DNA of 64,000 bases from Bolinopsis microptera. Lineage: Eukaryota; Ctenophora; Tentaculata; Lobata; Bolinopsidae. Shown piece by piece: positions 35,656 to 47,500 of this stretch. The stretch spans positions 15,922,837 to 15,986,836 of the forward strand of contig NC_087081.1 of NCBI RefSeq assembly GCF_026151205.1, given 5' to 3'. The position numbers and the translations under genes are program-made. Below the pieces are notes generated by a model that had not been told where the DNA came from, searched no databases, and saw only the letters and a program-made list of their open reading frames with translations. Position 1 is the stretch's first letter; every line of letters begins with the position of its first letter.

Positions 35656-36241
35656 ATCTGAATTATTTTAATACTTTATTGCTCCAGGGTGACAGTTACT
35701 GATTTAAAGTTATGATATTGTATGAACTTATTTACAACTTATTGATTTCTCGAAATATGTTTTTAATTCGCAAATCAATGTGAACTAATCATCAAAATCA
35801 TGGAATAATTGGATCAAAATTCTGATATAAGTTTTGTCACTATACTGCCGTGGCACTGCCGTGGCACTGCCGTGGCACTGCCACCGCACTGCCGCCGCAC
35901 TGCCGCCGCACTGCCGCCGCACTGCCGCCGTACTGCCGCCGTACTGCCGCCGTACTGCCGCCGTGCTGCCGCCGTGCTGCCGCCGTACTGCCGCCGTACT
36001 GCCGCCGTACTGCCGCCGTACTGCCGCCGTACTGCCGCCGTACTGCCGCCGCACTGCCGCCGCACTGCCGCCGCACTGCCGCCGTACTGCCGCCGTGCTG
36101 CCGCCGTGCTGCCGCCGTGCTGCCGCCGTACTGCCGCCGTACTGCCGCCGTACTGCCGCCGTACTGCCGTCGGTACACTGATGTATGACCAAAGATGCAT
36201 ATCACAAAACACGCAAACAAAAATGTTTATAATCTATATTA

Positions 36242-36535
36242 TCTCTACTATAATTCAAAGAAATATTTCTGATGTCTGTACGACCGCCCACGTGCAAATA
36301 GATGAGAAATAGGTAGTTGCAAAGTAATCATGGTAACGGTGTTCAAAAGTTCACGTGCACGTGCAAAGATTTGCGACCGGCATTTTTATCGGTTTTGGTG
36401 ATATTACGTTGTGCTTAGTGCGAGCAACATTTTAATAGGCTGTATCTTCGGTTGTGATGGATATTTTTTGATGCGATTTAAACTTGCTAACAAAAATACT
36501 ATTAGCGCACTTCCCTGTGACCACGGGTTTTCTAG
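36242..36535 (+). mobile_element. Non-autonomous Helitron, copy 1
   Basis: It starts TCTCTACTATAATTC after an A and ends with a CCCTGTGACCACGGG hairpin followed by TTTTCTAG. This 5'-TC, 3' hairpin plus CTAG layout is typical of Helitrons. The interior has GACCGCCCACGTGCAA and CACGTGCACGTGCAAAGAT. No Rep/helicase. It abuts copy 2 directly. Confidence 0.75.
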
Positions 36536-36818
36536 TCTCTATTATAATTCAAAGAATTATTTCTGTAGAATGTATGTATGTACGACCGCCCACGTGCAAT
36601 CAGACGAGAAATAAGAATTTAGGTAACAACCAAAAGGTTCCATAGCAACGGTGTTTTAATGCACACATGCACGTGCAAAGATCGTTTTAACGTCATTTTG
36701 GTCGGTTTTGTGGTAATTCTGTATCTTCGGTTGGGATGGATATTTTTTGATGCGATTAAAACTTTCTTTCAAAGAATACTAGGTACTAGCTTCGTCCCTG
36801 TTACCACGGGCTTTCTAG
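36536..36818 (+). mobile_element. Non-autonomous Helitron, copy 2, head to tail with copy 1
   Basis: It starts TCTCTATTATAATTC immediately after the CTAG of copy 1 and ends CCCTGTTACCACGGG then CTTTCTAG at 36818, followed by T. The interior matches copy 1 and the copy at 50.2 kb (GGATATTTTTTGATGCGATT, TGTATCTTCGGTTG). Confidence 0.75.
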
Positions 36819-37860
36819 TTATATATAATACCAGATTTTTGTCACTCGACCATTTCAGAATCCAAAAAAGAGCCTCATGATATTGAAACGAAGATCACAA
36901 GAAAAGACACAGAACTCCGCCACTGTGAGATACTGCTGTAACCAGACATTTCAAGCTATCTTAATGGACAATTTCAATTTTCACTAGTAATAGTATCAAC
37001 CTATCACTGAAAATGGTAAACATTGTACGCTGTACCGAACGGTAGAACTGGTGTCCCTTTTATTTTAACATTTTAAGAAATGCAATGGATTAATAAATGG
37101 CATCGGATTTTTTGAGAGATAACTTAAATCATTTTTAACGTTTTTATAAATCGGCATTCACCGAGAAATTTTGAGATTTATTTTGAAATTTAAAAAATAA
37201 ATGTTGTGTGAAGCTGGAGGGGGATATTTAAAACATATAAGTGATACGAAAGATTGTATTAGCAGGAGCTTTCAAAATACTTGTGTAAATCGTTTTCAAC
37301 TGAGGATGATGTTGTGAAGGGTGATTATATATGATGTATTGATGTCAATGATGAGTGGTGTGTGACGTGAAAGGGTGGAGTGGTGAGGGTGGAAAAAGTG
37401 TTCAGATTACATTACAATAACATTTTTTTTTTAAAGAAAAAAAGTGTGATTATTTTTCCTTTTTTTTTTTTTTTTTTATTAAATACTTTTCAAATTTTAC
37501 AGAGTACAGCAATAGATGAATATAAAATAGAATCGTTCAAAATATCGCCCCCATCTGTAAAATATGATGGGCACCCAAACACGGTAAACACATAGTGAAC
37601 TATGTCCGCAGTAACTTGGACCCATTACATCGAATTAATCTAAATCCAAAAATTTATGAAAAACTATTTAAGAACAAACAAATCCATGGTGAATAACTGT
37701 GGATATAGAGTCAAAATTGGTATTTCAATACGTCAAATTCCAGATACATTAGATACAGGTCTGAAATGGTCATTAATGTGTGAGAAGGTGTGCGGGTGAA
37801 GTGTGATATGATGTTGAAAGTATAGGAAGGTAGATAAAAAAATTAATAAAACAAAAATAA
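36819..37860. other. Intergenic interval with a Penelope-related flank
   Basis: The stretch 37217-37390 resembles 26158-26330 (AAAACATATAAG, GATACGA, AGCTTTCAA, GAGTGGTG), a shared terminal region of Penelope-like relics. A T-run of about 19 lies near 37460. No gene seen. Confidence 0.45.
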
Positions 37861-37888
37861 TAATAATATGGGGAGCAAAGAGACTAGG

Positions 37889-38572
37889 CTAGACTGTTGT
37901 TTCACTATCCAATAAACATTTCCATAGATGCTTAGTGACCTCAGCTTTGAAAAGACTAGTAGACACAATCTGTCTTACCTGTAAAGGGAGTCCATTCCAC
38001 AGTATATGGGTTCTGTAGAAAAATGATTTTGCCAGTGGGCTATTTGAGGTACATGTGGTGTGTGAATTCTGACTTAACTTAGGTAAAATTGATGACACAA
38101 TAGACAGACTGTCGAGGTGGCAACGTCTTAGTCGAGAAGTGCCCTGATATAGAGAGAGATAGTGAGGCAGCGATACAGGAATTAAATTGTTAAGAACTTT
38201 GTGGAAAAAAATAAGATCATTCAAGTCAAACTTTAGAGACAAAGGGAGAATGTCGACAAGCTTGCACTTTTTGACATATTGCTCAGGTGGATAACTGCGG
38301 CCCTCTTCAGACAGAATCCATTTAATAGCTCTCTTTTGGAGACTTTCTAATTTATCACTAAGTGATTTATTACAAGGGCGCCAGATTATGGAACAATTCT
38401 CGAATTGGCTACGAACCAGGGAGAGGTAAAGCGCCCGGCGACGTTTCTGATCAATGACAATATGGCCATCTCTTCTGACCATACCAAGTTGTTGGCAGGC
38501 CTTAGTATAAATTCTGTCGCACTGACTATTCCAACTTAACTTAGGAGTAACATCGACTCCAAGAAGTGTGAA
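37889..38572 (-). pseudogene. 5'-truncated CR1/L2-group LINE, RT C-terminal end
   Basis: The minus-strand frame begins at about 38572 with LGVDVTPKLSWNSQCD and IYTKACQQLG. It continues RRALYLSLVRSQFENCSIIW, LESLQKRAIKWIL and ends LWNGLPLQVRQIVSTSLF then a stop near 37889. This is the region after the RT catalytic box of CR1/Rex/L2-type elements (LGVxxxxxLSWxxHI, then LVRSxLEYCSxIW, then WNxLP). It has no RT core or endonuclease. The 3' flank on that strand has an (ATT)n tail at about 37855-37870, the usual tail of such elements. Confidence 0.7.
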
Positions 38573-38800
38573 TTATTACTTACTATTTTTTAATAAGAAA
38601 TTTAAATAGATTTTACTTTACAATTTACATTACTTTTTAAAGTATTAATTTAGAAGCACCTAGTTAAATAATTTGACTTTTCAGTCTTACATTATTACGT
38701 TAGCAATGACTATGATTTGTTTCAAACAGGTGAAAAATTTAAATGTGTAATCTCACAACTGTCTTTCGGATAAAACATTTCAGCAATTGGCCATAAAATA

Positions 38801-40494
38801 CTACTACTATGTTGGAACTAAGTCCAATCTACGCCAGATAACCCCCTCCATATATCCCTGTCCCACATCAGGGTTCGCAGTTCCTATTTAGAGTTTGTCC
38901 CAACTTCCTTCAGTAACATAGACAAGTAGCTTTGTCTTGGTCGGCCTTGCTGTGCTCTACCATGCATAGGTTCCCATAAGACTAAATCACTGGCAAGTAG
39001 CTCAGGATGTCTGTTGCAGTGTCCCGCCATTTTTAGTCTCCTGCTTCGTAACTTGTTTGACAGCCTTGGTAGACTAACATACAAAGTTATATTGCTGACC
39101 TTGTCCTTCCATGAGATACCCAGCACCATACGCAGCATCTTTGTGTATGTCCCGTCCAAACTTTTTTCTTGAGCCTTTGTCAGTGTCCAGGTTTTTGATT
39201 CGTAGAGCAGTACTGACTCACAAGCCGCTATGAAAAATCTAATCTTTAGGCTCTTTGAGAGTTTGGATTTCCAGATATCCTTAGGGCGCTCCATGCTTTT
39301 CCCTTTCTAACCCTTATCTCCCTATCTGTGCTCTTAATCCAGGAGCCTAAGTAGATGAAATCATCCACATTTTCTATGGCTTTCCCAGATCGACTTTGGA
39401 GGCCGCTAGATCGATCCTTCATATTCAATGTCATAACCTTGGTCTTGCCTTCGTTTATGTGAAGCCCCACGCTCGCTGCCGCCGATTCCACTCGGAGCAG
39501 GAACTCGTTAGCCCTGTCCAGTGTCCATGTCCTCAGATATAAGTGCTATATCATCTGCAAAGTCCACATCGGTGATGATCTTGGGCCCCACTCTTCTGCT
39601 TTTTCTACGTTCGAGAGTGAGTCCAAGTCGCTCCGCATCATCACCTATGGCTTGCCTCATACAGTAGTCGATGACTATTGCAAAAAGGTAAGGTGCTCGA
39701 ACAATTCCGTTTCTCCGTCTGGAGTTAGGACTTTGGCCATTGCCTTCTCGTACATGTGCCGTATAAGCTCTACGATTTTGACTGGAATGCCGTAAGCTTC
39801 TAGAATCTTGAGCACTTTCCCACGATGTACACTGTCGAAAGCCTTCTTAAAATCTATAAATGTCAGAACAGCTGGCAGTTTCCGACTCTTGACACCCTCT
39901 ATTAGACGCCTCAATACCTATATATCTGCTGGGCTGTTGACCTTCCTGGTCTGAATCCGTTTTGGTTTCTGCGCAGAATTGTCTCGATTTCTGGTTTCAA
40001 GTGGTTCAGGACCATTTTGTTCAGAGCCTTGGCAACTAGGCTTATTCCCCGATAGTTCATTGGTTCGCTAAGTTCGCCCTTTTTTGGAATTGGTATGTTG
40101 TTCACAATTGACCATTGGTCTGGTTTCTCGCCTCTCAATAGAGCATGGTTACAGAAGTCTAAGACAATTTGATCAAGGTCGCATCGTTTTAAGACTTCTG
40201 GGGCTATGTTGTCGTCAACACATGCTTTCCCTTCCTTTATACTGGACTTTGCTTCCCTGTACTCATCCAACGTGAACGCTTCTGTTCCGATATTCAGAGG
40301 TGGGTGGACTGGATCAATATCCTCTTCCGCATTCGCTACCGTCGGTGGTGAGCCTAGAAGAGTAGCAAAATAGTCCTGCCATTTCTGAACTCGTTCCGTT
40401 GGTGAGTTGCCCTTGATTTTGCCAGTATACGATGGAGCTTTACCCGTAATCTTGTTGATCATGGTCCAGCTTTTAGCATACCTGCCCTGCCAAC
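38801..40494 (-). mobile_element. 5'-truncated RTE-like LINE with 14-bp target duplication
   Basis: The 14-bp word TTGGCCATAAAATA flanks the insertion at 38787-38800 and 40495-40508. On the minus strand the order is: thumb-less upstream region (GKAPSYTGKIKGNSP), RT (NYRGISLVAKALNKM, QNGFRPGRSTAQQI, VLTFIDFKKAFDSVHRGK, FADD at about 39550-39561), then the C-terminal part (VDDFIYLGSWI, LLYESKTWTLTKAQEKSLDG, RRLKMAGHCNRHPELL). The open stretches 40462-39911, 39914-39675, 39491-39246 and 39294-38884 lie in different frames, so it is dead. FADD in place of YADD and the AFDSVHR motif fit the RTE group. The 3' tail has a short (AGT)n. Confidence 0.8.
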
Positions 40495-40508
40495 TTGGCC
40501 ATAAAATA

Positions 40509-42079
40509 ATACGTCATATATAATAAATAAATAAATAATTGAACAAGGTATTGTAAGTGCTTTTAAACTCATCATTAAAACTAAATGTCACTATAAGACC
40601 AAAAACTAGTGGGTTGCGACATGAAGTTATGGGCCAAAATTGAATTAATCGAAATTCTAAAATACCACTCCCAGGTCCACCAGGAAGGATAAAAGTGCTG
40701 CCAAGAACCGTAAAGCTACCAGCACACCAGTACCACACACTGATAGGAGTGACACGACCATAAAGTTTACTGATAACAATTACCCTGAGGATATCAGCAG
40801 GATTGATGAGGGGTGAGGGATGGTCGATGGAGTTATAGCTTTAGTCACAAATCAGATGCCAAACATCAAATATTCTAAAATAATTTTATTTAGTGATAGA
40901 TACAAGATAATAGTATTTTACTCATTTAGAATATTATTTCATGATAAAAAATGATTTTCACAGGATAATTTTGCTGACTGTTGAGTATATTTGAGGTGAC
41001 AGTTGCAATAGAATGTCTATTTACATGTAAGACCTTATCAATGTCATCATTATCGACCCAAGGTCTCAAATAAAAATAAGACGAATGTTTAACTTAAGTT
41101 AGGGAAGTAAGCCAGATTTTGGCCCTCGCTCTTCTTTAAGGCATTTTACTGGTACACTCACACATAATACCTATCGACTATTGTGTATAAATAAATCGAG
41201 CGATCTTAAATTTTAAATAGCCGTTGATCTAGACGGCGCACGTTTTTACCCCTAACATCTTCAATCTTTAATTAGGAGTAATTAATTAATTAGGAGGATC
41301 TAAATCTTAAGATTTTCCAAATAATTTGTGCATGAGTTTTATTTGATAGTATTTGATGATTTGATCGTTTTTGATTCATGATTTAAATTTAATGTTTTTT
41401 ACCATATTAAGTTTGCGACAAACTAAAATAAAAGTTTTTTTGTATAAATGGAAAAAGAAGGAATGTGAACACACGGAAGGAATTTGTAGGGTATTCTTCA
41501 CCAGTTTATAAATTTTATCTATTTAAAAAAAACAATTAAAGCGCGTTAAATAATTGTAGCAAATTTAGAATAAAATCATTATTATCAATTTCAAAAGGGT
41601 TGCTTAAACTCTCAACAATTAGTCCTTCCAGTTCCAGTTCCATTACTTCAGTTACCAAACTTTGCAACTTTAATACAACACTTCAACACGTCCTCTTCAA
41701 TTCAGTGGCTAGACTTCAATCCGAATGGTACTGGCCACTGGGTACAGGATTTTGATTTAACTAATTCAAAACAACTCTCTAACTCTTTCAAAAAGTGTCA
41801 CTCCAGATAAATAGTCCTCAGTTTCAGCTCTTTAATCTTTGAAAGAATATTAAGTAACGTATATGAACAGATATTAATAATGGATTGTTAATCGGAGCTT
41901 TCATTGAGAAAGAATTCGGTCTAAGGTCATCGCGGTTGAGTTTCACTAAACTATCGTCCAGGCTTGTAACGGTGTGAGGAGGTAATAACTTGTTTAGAGC
42001 CGCTAATGATGGCTAAAGCAATCTAATATACTTAGACTAGTTACTTTGGAGGCTCTCAATCATCATCAATTAATTTGAC
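40509..42079. other. AT-rich intergenic interval
   Basis: No supported gene. It has (AAAT)n at about 40525-40545 and generally A/T-rich unique-looking DNA. Confidence 0.45.
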
Positions 42080-42081
42080 TA

Positions 42082-42952
42082 CCTTATCGGACCTTATTTG
42101 GACGGACATTACATGAACGGACATAATTATGAACGGACATTAATATGAACGCTCGAAGGCATTCAAAACCATCAAAAATCCGAATTTTTTGACGTTTTTT
42201 AAATTTCAGCAAATGATTTTTAAATCCATTTTTTATACAGTAAGTAAGAAAAGCAGTAAAATGTTAAAATATGTGTACATGATCAGTGTCTGATATCACA
42301 TATCATCTTCATCAAATGAGTTTTCGCGCATGAAATAGTCCATGCTTAAACAAGCATCAGTGATTTCTAGCTTTATGGAAACCTTTTTTATCAAACTACC
42401 CCGGTCCTGCATTTCAGTGTTAACTTTTACAAGCCATTCGGCGTGAAGTGGTTTTATCTTAGACAACTTAAGGTTAACCTTAACATCACGTGGAGCTTTC
42501 ATAGCACTGTTTCACTACCTCCCCTCAGTAATATGAACTATAACAACGTCGGACAATGTCCCTGGCAACACGATTTACCGTAATATCTAGAGGCTGGAAC
42601 AAGTTTGTCATGTTGGCGGGGACTAGCTCATGAACTATGTTGTTGAGTGCCATAATTTCGCTGACTTTTTCCGCCAAGTGACCCTTGAAAACATCATATA
42701 CTAGTAAAGTTTTCTGTGCCTCCGGCAGACCAAGGAGAACCTTTCCGTCGTTAACTTACGGCACAATAAAGTTCTCATAGTTGTCATATTCTGGACAAAA
42801 AGTTCGAAATGGAAAAATTTTTGAAAAAATTTCAACGGACTTTAACTTGGACGGACATGTTAATTGAACGGACTTTATTTGAACGGACATTAAGATGAAC
42901 GCTAGGGCCTCCAGCGTTCAAGTAATGTCCGTCCAAATAAGGTCCGATAAGG
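42082..42952. mobile_element. Degenerate pogo-like DNA transposon with TA target duplication
   Basis: The inverted termini CCTTATCGGACCTTATTTGG (42082) and CCAAATAAGGTCCGATAAGG (ending 42952) lie between TA dinucleotides. The subterminal words GAACGGACATTAA and TGGACGGACAT repeat inward on both sides. The interior carries a transposase remnant on the minus strand. It is the fullest member in this window of a family also seen at 22.8, 26.9-27.3, 33.0, 45.8 and 63.9 kb. Confidence 0.8.
42296..42760 (-). pseudogene. pogo/Tigger-like DDE transposase remnant
   Basis: On the minus strand one frame reads KVLLGLPEAQKTLLVYDVFKG, HLAEKVSEIM, HELVPANMTNLFQPLDITVN and then stops. A second frame reads MKAPRDVKVNLKLSKIKPLH, AEWLVKVNTEM and ends MRENSFDEDDM. 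The aspartate in LLVYDVFKGH, the VPANMTxLFQPLD block and the KPLHAEWLV block, in that order, match the last half of pogo-type DDE transposases. The N-terminal DNA-binding part and first catalytic Asp are gone and the frame is broken. Confidence 0.7.
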
Positions 42953-43536
42953 TAGATTGTCAAAATGTCTTAATGTCAGCTCTTTATCATAGGAAATACG
43001 GACATCAACTCATGAGTTTTTTCCAATCGGAGTATTATTAATATTCGTTCATATACGTTCATTGATATTCTTTCCAAGATCAAAGAGCTGACATTAAAGA
43101 ATATCCATCTGGAGTGACACTCTGAGCAAAAGAGCTGTCAGCTCTGTAATGATATAGCTTAGAAAGGGCGTGCCCTAATATTAATAACCATGTAAGTGTA
43201 ACTAAGTCATCGAATGCTTCGACTGCTCATGCGGCATCGCTGCTCCAGTCCAGCAAAGAATTTCCATTGGGGCAGCTAAAGTTTCTCACATGTGTATTAT
43301 CTAGAAACGATTTAAGAAATCTTGTTAGATTTGCCCTTAAGTAGTTCCCGTACATACCTTACCGAAAACATTCGTGATTCGAATGTTAAAAAACTGTAAT
43401 TTATCTTCTAACTTTTTAAGGCCATTCCTGACACATGATCATAATATAACTTTTACTTAAAAGTGCAAATATAACATAAACAAAGACATAAGATTAAGAC
43501 GAAAAATGAACTTAGACGTACCTATACAACATTTTA

Positions 43537-45363
43537 TTATGTTGCTTGAAAAAACATAACACTTAGATCTTTATAAGTAACAACAATTTCCCTCAGTTGA
43601 TTGATATTCATACTGCACGTAGACCAAACAGGATACTGTGCCATACACTTCTCTTTATCAAAGAGAATGAATTTAGGATCAGTAATATGATGGTAGAAAC
43701 GATCGTCACGACGGTTAAGTCTAAAAAGGGGCCCCTTGTTTTCAGGTAGAAATTCTGGGGTATAGTTATAATTAGTGAAGTGATAAGGTGGTAAATTGTC
43801 TTTCATCAAAATGTAAATTTTCGGAGTCAGTGATCGAGAACAGCATAACAATCTTCCTGACAAAGGTGGCCGTTTAACAGGGTTGCCTTGTTCAAAAACA
43901 ATCTCATTCTTGTGTTTATTGCACTGATAGTGATAAGAAAACCGATAAGAAAACTTCCCTCCAATAAGGGACGTGGTTAGAAGGTATGGTTGGAGCACAA
44001 AGTTCAGATACTCATCAGGAAGATAGCACAGGCAAACATAACTGTTTATCAGTCCCAAAATCTTTTTATCATCCCCAACGTTTGTAAGAGCCCAGTTTAT
44101 TATACATTCCACAATCCTAATGTCTAATAAGTTAACTTGGCTGCCATATGACATGAGTGTATTCTTTACTTCACAACTTCTTGATTCTTTTACAAATTTT
44201 CTAAGATTCAGGAACGACAAAGTATCCCATTTGATGGTGAGGATTAATTCCCGAAGCCGTATGAAGCTGTGAATCTGCACAGTGTTTATTATTGAAAACG
44301 GGAAAAGATTAAATTCATAATCATTCAGCCTCACCAAGTCTGTTATGTTATCTTTCGTAACCAATTTCTTCCAGTTTTTATACAAAAACTCTTCTATAAG
44401 CTGCTTTGTTATAGGATCTCCGCATGAATAAAATTTCTTTACAATTAAGAAGTAGTCAGATAGAGGAATTGATTGGTCACTCTTCCGTGGGTGCTCTAAC
44501 AGCATTTTCATCTTTTCGAATATTTGCCGACAGCTCTTCAGTTTCTTGTTACTGCTTGATTCATCTGTTGTTGGGAGTTTGGGAATATTCGACATCGTCT
44601 TAATGTCCTTCATAAGAGGGACTTTTAGGCAGTCATCAATGTGCATATCACCTACTACCCACTCAAAAACTAAACATAGATCTGACATGTCTATAGTATT
44701 AAATTTTATCAAAGAAATCAAGGTTGGCAAATGGCAGATTCTATTAGTGACATCTGTTTCAAACCATTTGCAGACAAATCGGAATTTCTCCATCTCAGGT
44801 ACTGCAGCAGAATCCCCATTATTAATAATGGTACACAGACAATAATAATCAATATTTACCAGTTCGCCAGTTTTTGTTAGGCTCTCAAGAAAGTTTGGTG
44901 AAAGGTAGTCCAAACACAATTCTTTCAGGTCTTCACAGCATATTGAATGAGAGAACTTTAAAATGTCGATAAACGTTGCTTCAGTTATCATATTATCAAG
45001 AATAGCAAATATTTTGCTTTTCAGCCAATCGACACTGTAGATCTTAGCAAATTTATATACAAATTTAGCATCATCCTCACTAACTTCAATGCATCCAGTA
45101 TAAAGACTCGTAATAATACCACATAGAAGATCATAGTTTTCCTCAGACATATCAGATAAAATAACATGGTATAGTTTATCAGCCACTGAATAATAAACAT
45201 CATCAGTCTTCATGATATCACAGTAAGCATCTAGCACAAATTTATGTGCAGGAATCTGACGATCTCCTACACAGAGTAAAACATCAGCTTCTAACCGATC
45301 TTTTGAAAGAACTTCCAATCTCTGGGTTAGACGTGTTGACCAGTTTCCATCTGGACCCACCAT
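43537..45363 (-). CDS. BTB/POZ-domain protein, intronless, 608 aa
   Basis: A long uninterrupted frame. Residues about 24-125 form a BTB/POZ domain (EADVLLCVGDRQIPAHKFVL, LSDMSEENYDLLCGIITSLY, TGCIEVSEDDAKFVYKFAKI), a dimerisation fold often used in Cullin-3 adaptors. After it comes a helical BACK-like region (ILKFSHSICCEDLKELCLDY, FRFVCKWFETD, LVFEWVVGD). The C-terminal half (about 300-608) is unrecognised, with no Kelch or MATH repeats. A substrate-adaptor role is therefore inference. No intron or splice signals were needed, unlike the other genes here. Ends of the pogo-like family lie on both sides (42952 and 45892), so a retrocopy or transposon cargo origin is possible. The first ATG with a full BTB domain was chosen. 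Confidence 0.78.
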   Translation of the reverse strand: MVGPDGNWSTRLTQRLEVLSKDRLEADVLLCVGDRQIPAHKFVLDAYCDIMKTDDVYYSVADKLYHVILSDMSEENYDLLCGIITSLYTGCIEVSEDDAKFVYKFAKIYSVDWLKSKIFAILDNMITEATFIDILKFSHSICCEDLKELCLDYLSPNFLESLTKTGELVNIDYYCLCTIINNGDSAAVPEMEKFRFVCKWFETDVTNRICHLPTLISLIKFNTIDMSDLCLVFEWVVGDMHIDDCLKVPLMKDIKTMSNIPKLPTTDESSSNKKLKSCRQIFEKMKMLLEHPRKSDQSIPLSDYFLIVKKFYSCGDPITKQLIEEFLYKNWKKLVTKDNITDLVRLNDYEFNLFPFSIINTVQIHSFIRLRELILTIKWDTLSFLNLRKFVKESRSCEVKNTLMSYGSQVNLLDIRIVECIINWALTNVGDDKKILGLINSYVCLCYLPDEYLNFVLQPYLLTTSLIGGKFSYRFSYHYQCNKHKNEIVFEQGNPVKRPPLSGRLLCCSRSLTPKIYILMKDNLPPYHFTNYNYTPEFLPENKGPLFRLNRRDDRFYHHITDPKFILFDKEKCMAQYPVWSTCSMNINQLREIVVTYKDLSVMFFQAT

Positions 45364-45819
45364 GCTTCATTGAGTTCTATACATAACCTATAATATATTG
45401 GTGATTACAGACCATTTTCAATAATTATTACTTATAAAACACAATGTCTAATAAAAAACACATGGTTACAATTATGGAAGGTTGGAGACAAGGCTGTGAA
45501 GATGTGCTACTGAGAATAACTGGCAGTCATCTGATTTTAAATATTGAATCTATTCTGACAGTGATAGTTAATGTTGCATTTTCTACCGATACTGAGCATG
45601 TGATGTACTTTGGCAGTCATGATAATCATACAACTTTTGCATCTTAAATTTCGCAAATTATCCGTCCGATGGCCATATTACTATCTGAAAAGTTTGAAGA
45701 AAATCGTATTGCGGGTATTGTGGGATCTGGAGAAAATTCAAAATTATTCTAAGTTATTTGCTACAACATTTTATTTTCCAATGAGATGAAAAAATTTCGG
45801 ATTTATAATGGTTTTAATG

Positions 45820-45892
45820 CCTTCCAGCGTTTATTTTAATGTCCGTTCAAAATTATGTCCGTTCACGCTATGTCCGATAACGTCCGATAAGG
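45820..45892. mobile_element. Solo end of a pogo-related element
   Basis: It reads CCAGCGTTTATTTTAATGTCC through GTCCGTTCA and GTCCGATAAGG, followed by TA, with the same polarity as the right end at 42952. No matching left end is seen between 42953 and 45820. Confidence 0.6.
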
Positions 45893-45894
45893 TA

Positions 45895-47500
45895 GTCCAC
45901 ACCCTAGGGCCCTAGCAGCTAGCGACATAATATGAAGAATTTATTTCACTTCTAGATGCTACTTCATTTAACAGAAACGCATATGAGAACTACTGTTGAG
46001 TACCTTTTTCCTCCTCACGGAGGAAACAACAACCAATGAATTCCTTGTATCACAACGTGATCCCCATTGTCGTTTCACTAAATAGAAGTAACTAGTATCG
46101 TGAAATTAGTAACAAGCGTTCCAATGATATTAGGACTTTGGCAAACTTGCTGTTTGTTAGGGTGACGGTTTAATTCATGCAATTAGTAAAGTTTGCCGAT
46201 TTTGTATTGCCATTGGAAACCAATATCCTTCGGTAATTGGCCCTGTCGATTTGAGTTCGCACTTGAGTTCACTCGGCCTACCGACAGTTCACTCATATTC
46301 GTAAGCAGCAAGCAAGTTCAAAACTTTAAGAGAAATGGTTGTATCCAGCGTAATGGTAAGTTCGGCAAATTAGCATTGTCAACCTCAGCTAAGAAAGTGC
46401 TGGAAGTAAAAGTTTCAATTGAAAATCGACGTTGTATCCGAAAATAACTACCCAAATATAAAAATCTTAGGGTTCTTATTATATCAAATATCGGAAACGT
46501 TCTACACATAAAAATTAATAATGAATGTACGAACATAGTCCTAAAAAATGTTAGGTGTCTAAATATCTGAAATCTGATTAAGTCGTACACTGTTATTGTG
46601 TCTCATTTGATTAAAATACTTCAGTTATGATATTTACTGAAATAGGCTAATCATGTTTAAAGGATTGAACAATTATAAGGATTAAAAAAAGCAATAAGCT
46701 TTTTTTTTAAATAATAAACTTAAAGCACTAAACACGAAAAAATACATTGCAAAAAAGGTAAAAACATGGAAGTAAATGAGCTTTATAAATTGCATTTGAA
46801 GATCTTAAATCTTTGAATGGTGCAGATGAATGTATGTAATATTAATCGCGCTCTATTACATTAATATGATTGTATTAATATAATTACTATTAGGTGTTCC
46901 GTACAAATGGATAACCCACTGGCTGCCCGACAATAAACGCTAACAAGCATGAGAGTATTCAAAGTAAACACATTAAAACACTGTAAAAGGAACATAATAT
47001 GTGTAATCTTATTTTCTATGAGGCTTTAATGTGAGTGCTAGTCACGTATCGTTTGGGCTGTAACGATCAAAAATGATTGTGTAATATCCGGATAGGAACA
47101 TCAGGAGTCAGGGGTTGGTGAGGGAAAAAATTGCTACAAGATGAGATTTGTTTCATTGATCTTGCTTGTGTCGGTACATATATATGGACACGTTCATTTG
47201 AGTTTGAGGATATTGGTAAACAAAAATAATAGCGTTTTTGACGATAGTGGCTTAATTTTGACATCTATTAACCTAGCACGTTCAGAAGTTCTGAACATTA
47301 GCCACGTAACCCATACTCCCATATGCACTGTTCAGAAAGAAAATCTATTGTTGTTAGGCACTATAATGTTTCAAATGTCACATTTTTGTGACTTAGTTAA
47401 CTGCAGTTGTCTAATTATCATTCCTTGGTCTGAAACATAGTAGATTAGGTCAATCTAACAATTATGATACAACATTGGTTAAAGGGCACGGATCGAACGG
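45895..47500. other. AT-rich interval with small unassigned open frames
   Basis: Overlapping frames on both strands near 46.2-46.6 kb and 47.1-47.4 kb have no recognisable similarity or splice partners. Nothing else could be supported. Confidence 0.4.

Larger units (their letters stand above)
34901..36190. mobile_element. 1.29-kb element with long terminal inverted repeats containing an 11-bp minisatellite
   Basis: The ends GGTCATACATCAGTGTACC (34901) and its exact complement (ending 36190) bound inverted repeats of about 367 bp (34901-35267) and 517 bp (35674-36190). They differ mainly in the copy number of an 11-bp unit (ACGGCGGCAGT). Next to the minisatellite both arms share TATAGTGACAA, ATATCAGA, TTGGATCAAAA-type and CTCCAGGGTGACAG words in mirror order. 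The interior of about 400 bp holds the 3' ends of two genes pointing outward. No target duplication is evident. It interrupts the LamG paralogue. The size, long inverted repeats and outward gene ends suggest an internally deleted derivative of a large DNA transposon; the superfamily is unknown. Confidence 0.75.

Noticed and set aside
34794-36312. Many overlapping Arg/Gly/Ser- and Pro/Cys/Arg-repeat frames on both strands
   Set aside because: They are translations of the 11-bp minisatellite in the inverted repeats, open in all frames because 11 is not a multiple of three and the unit lacks stops.
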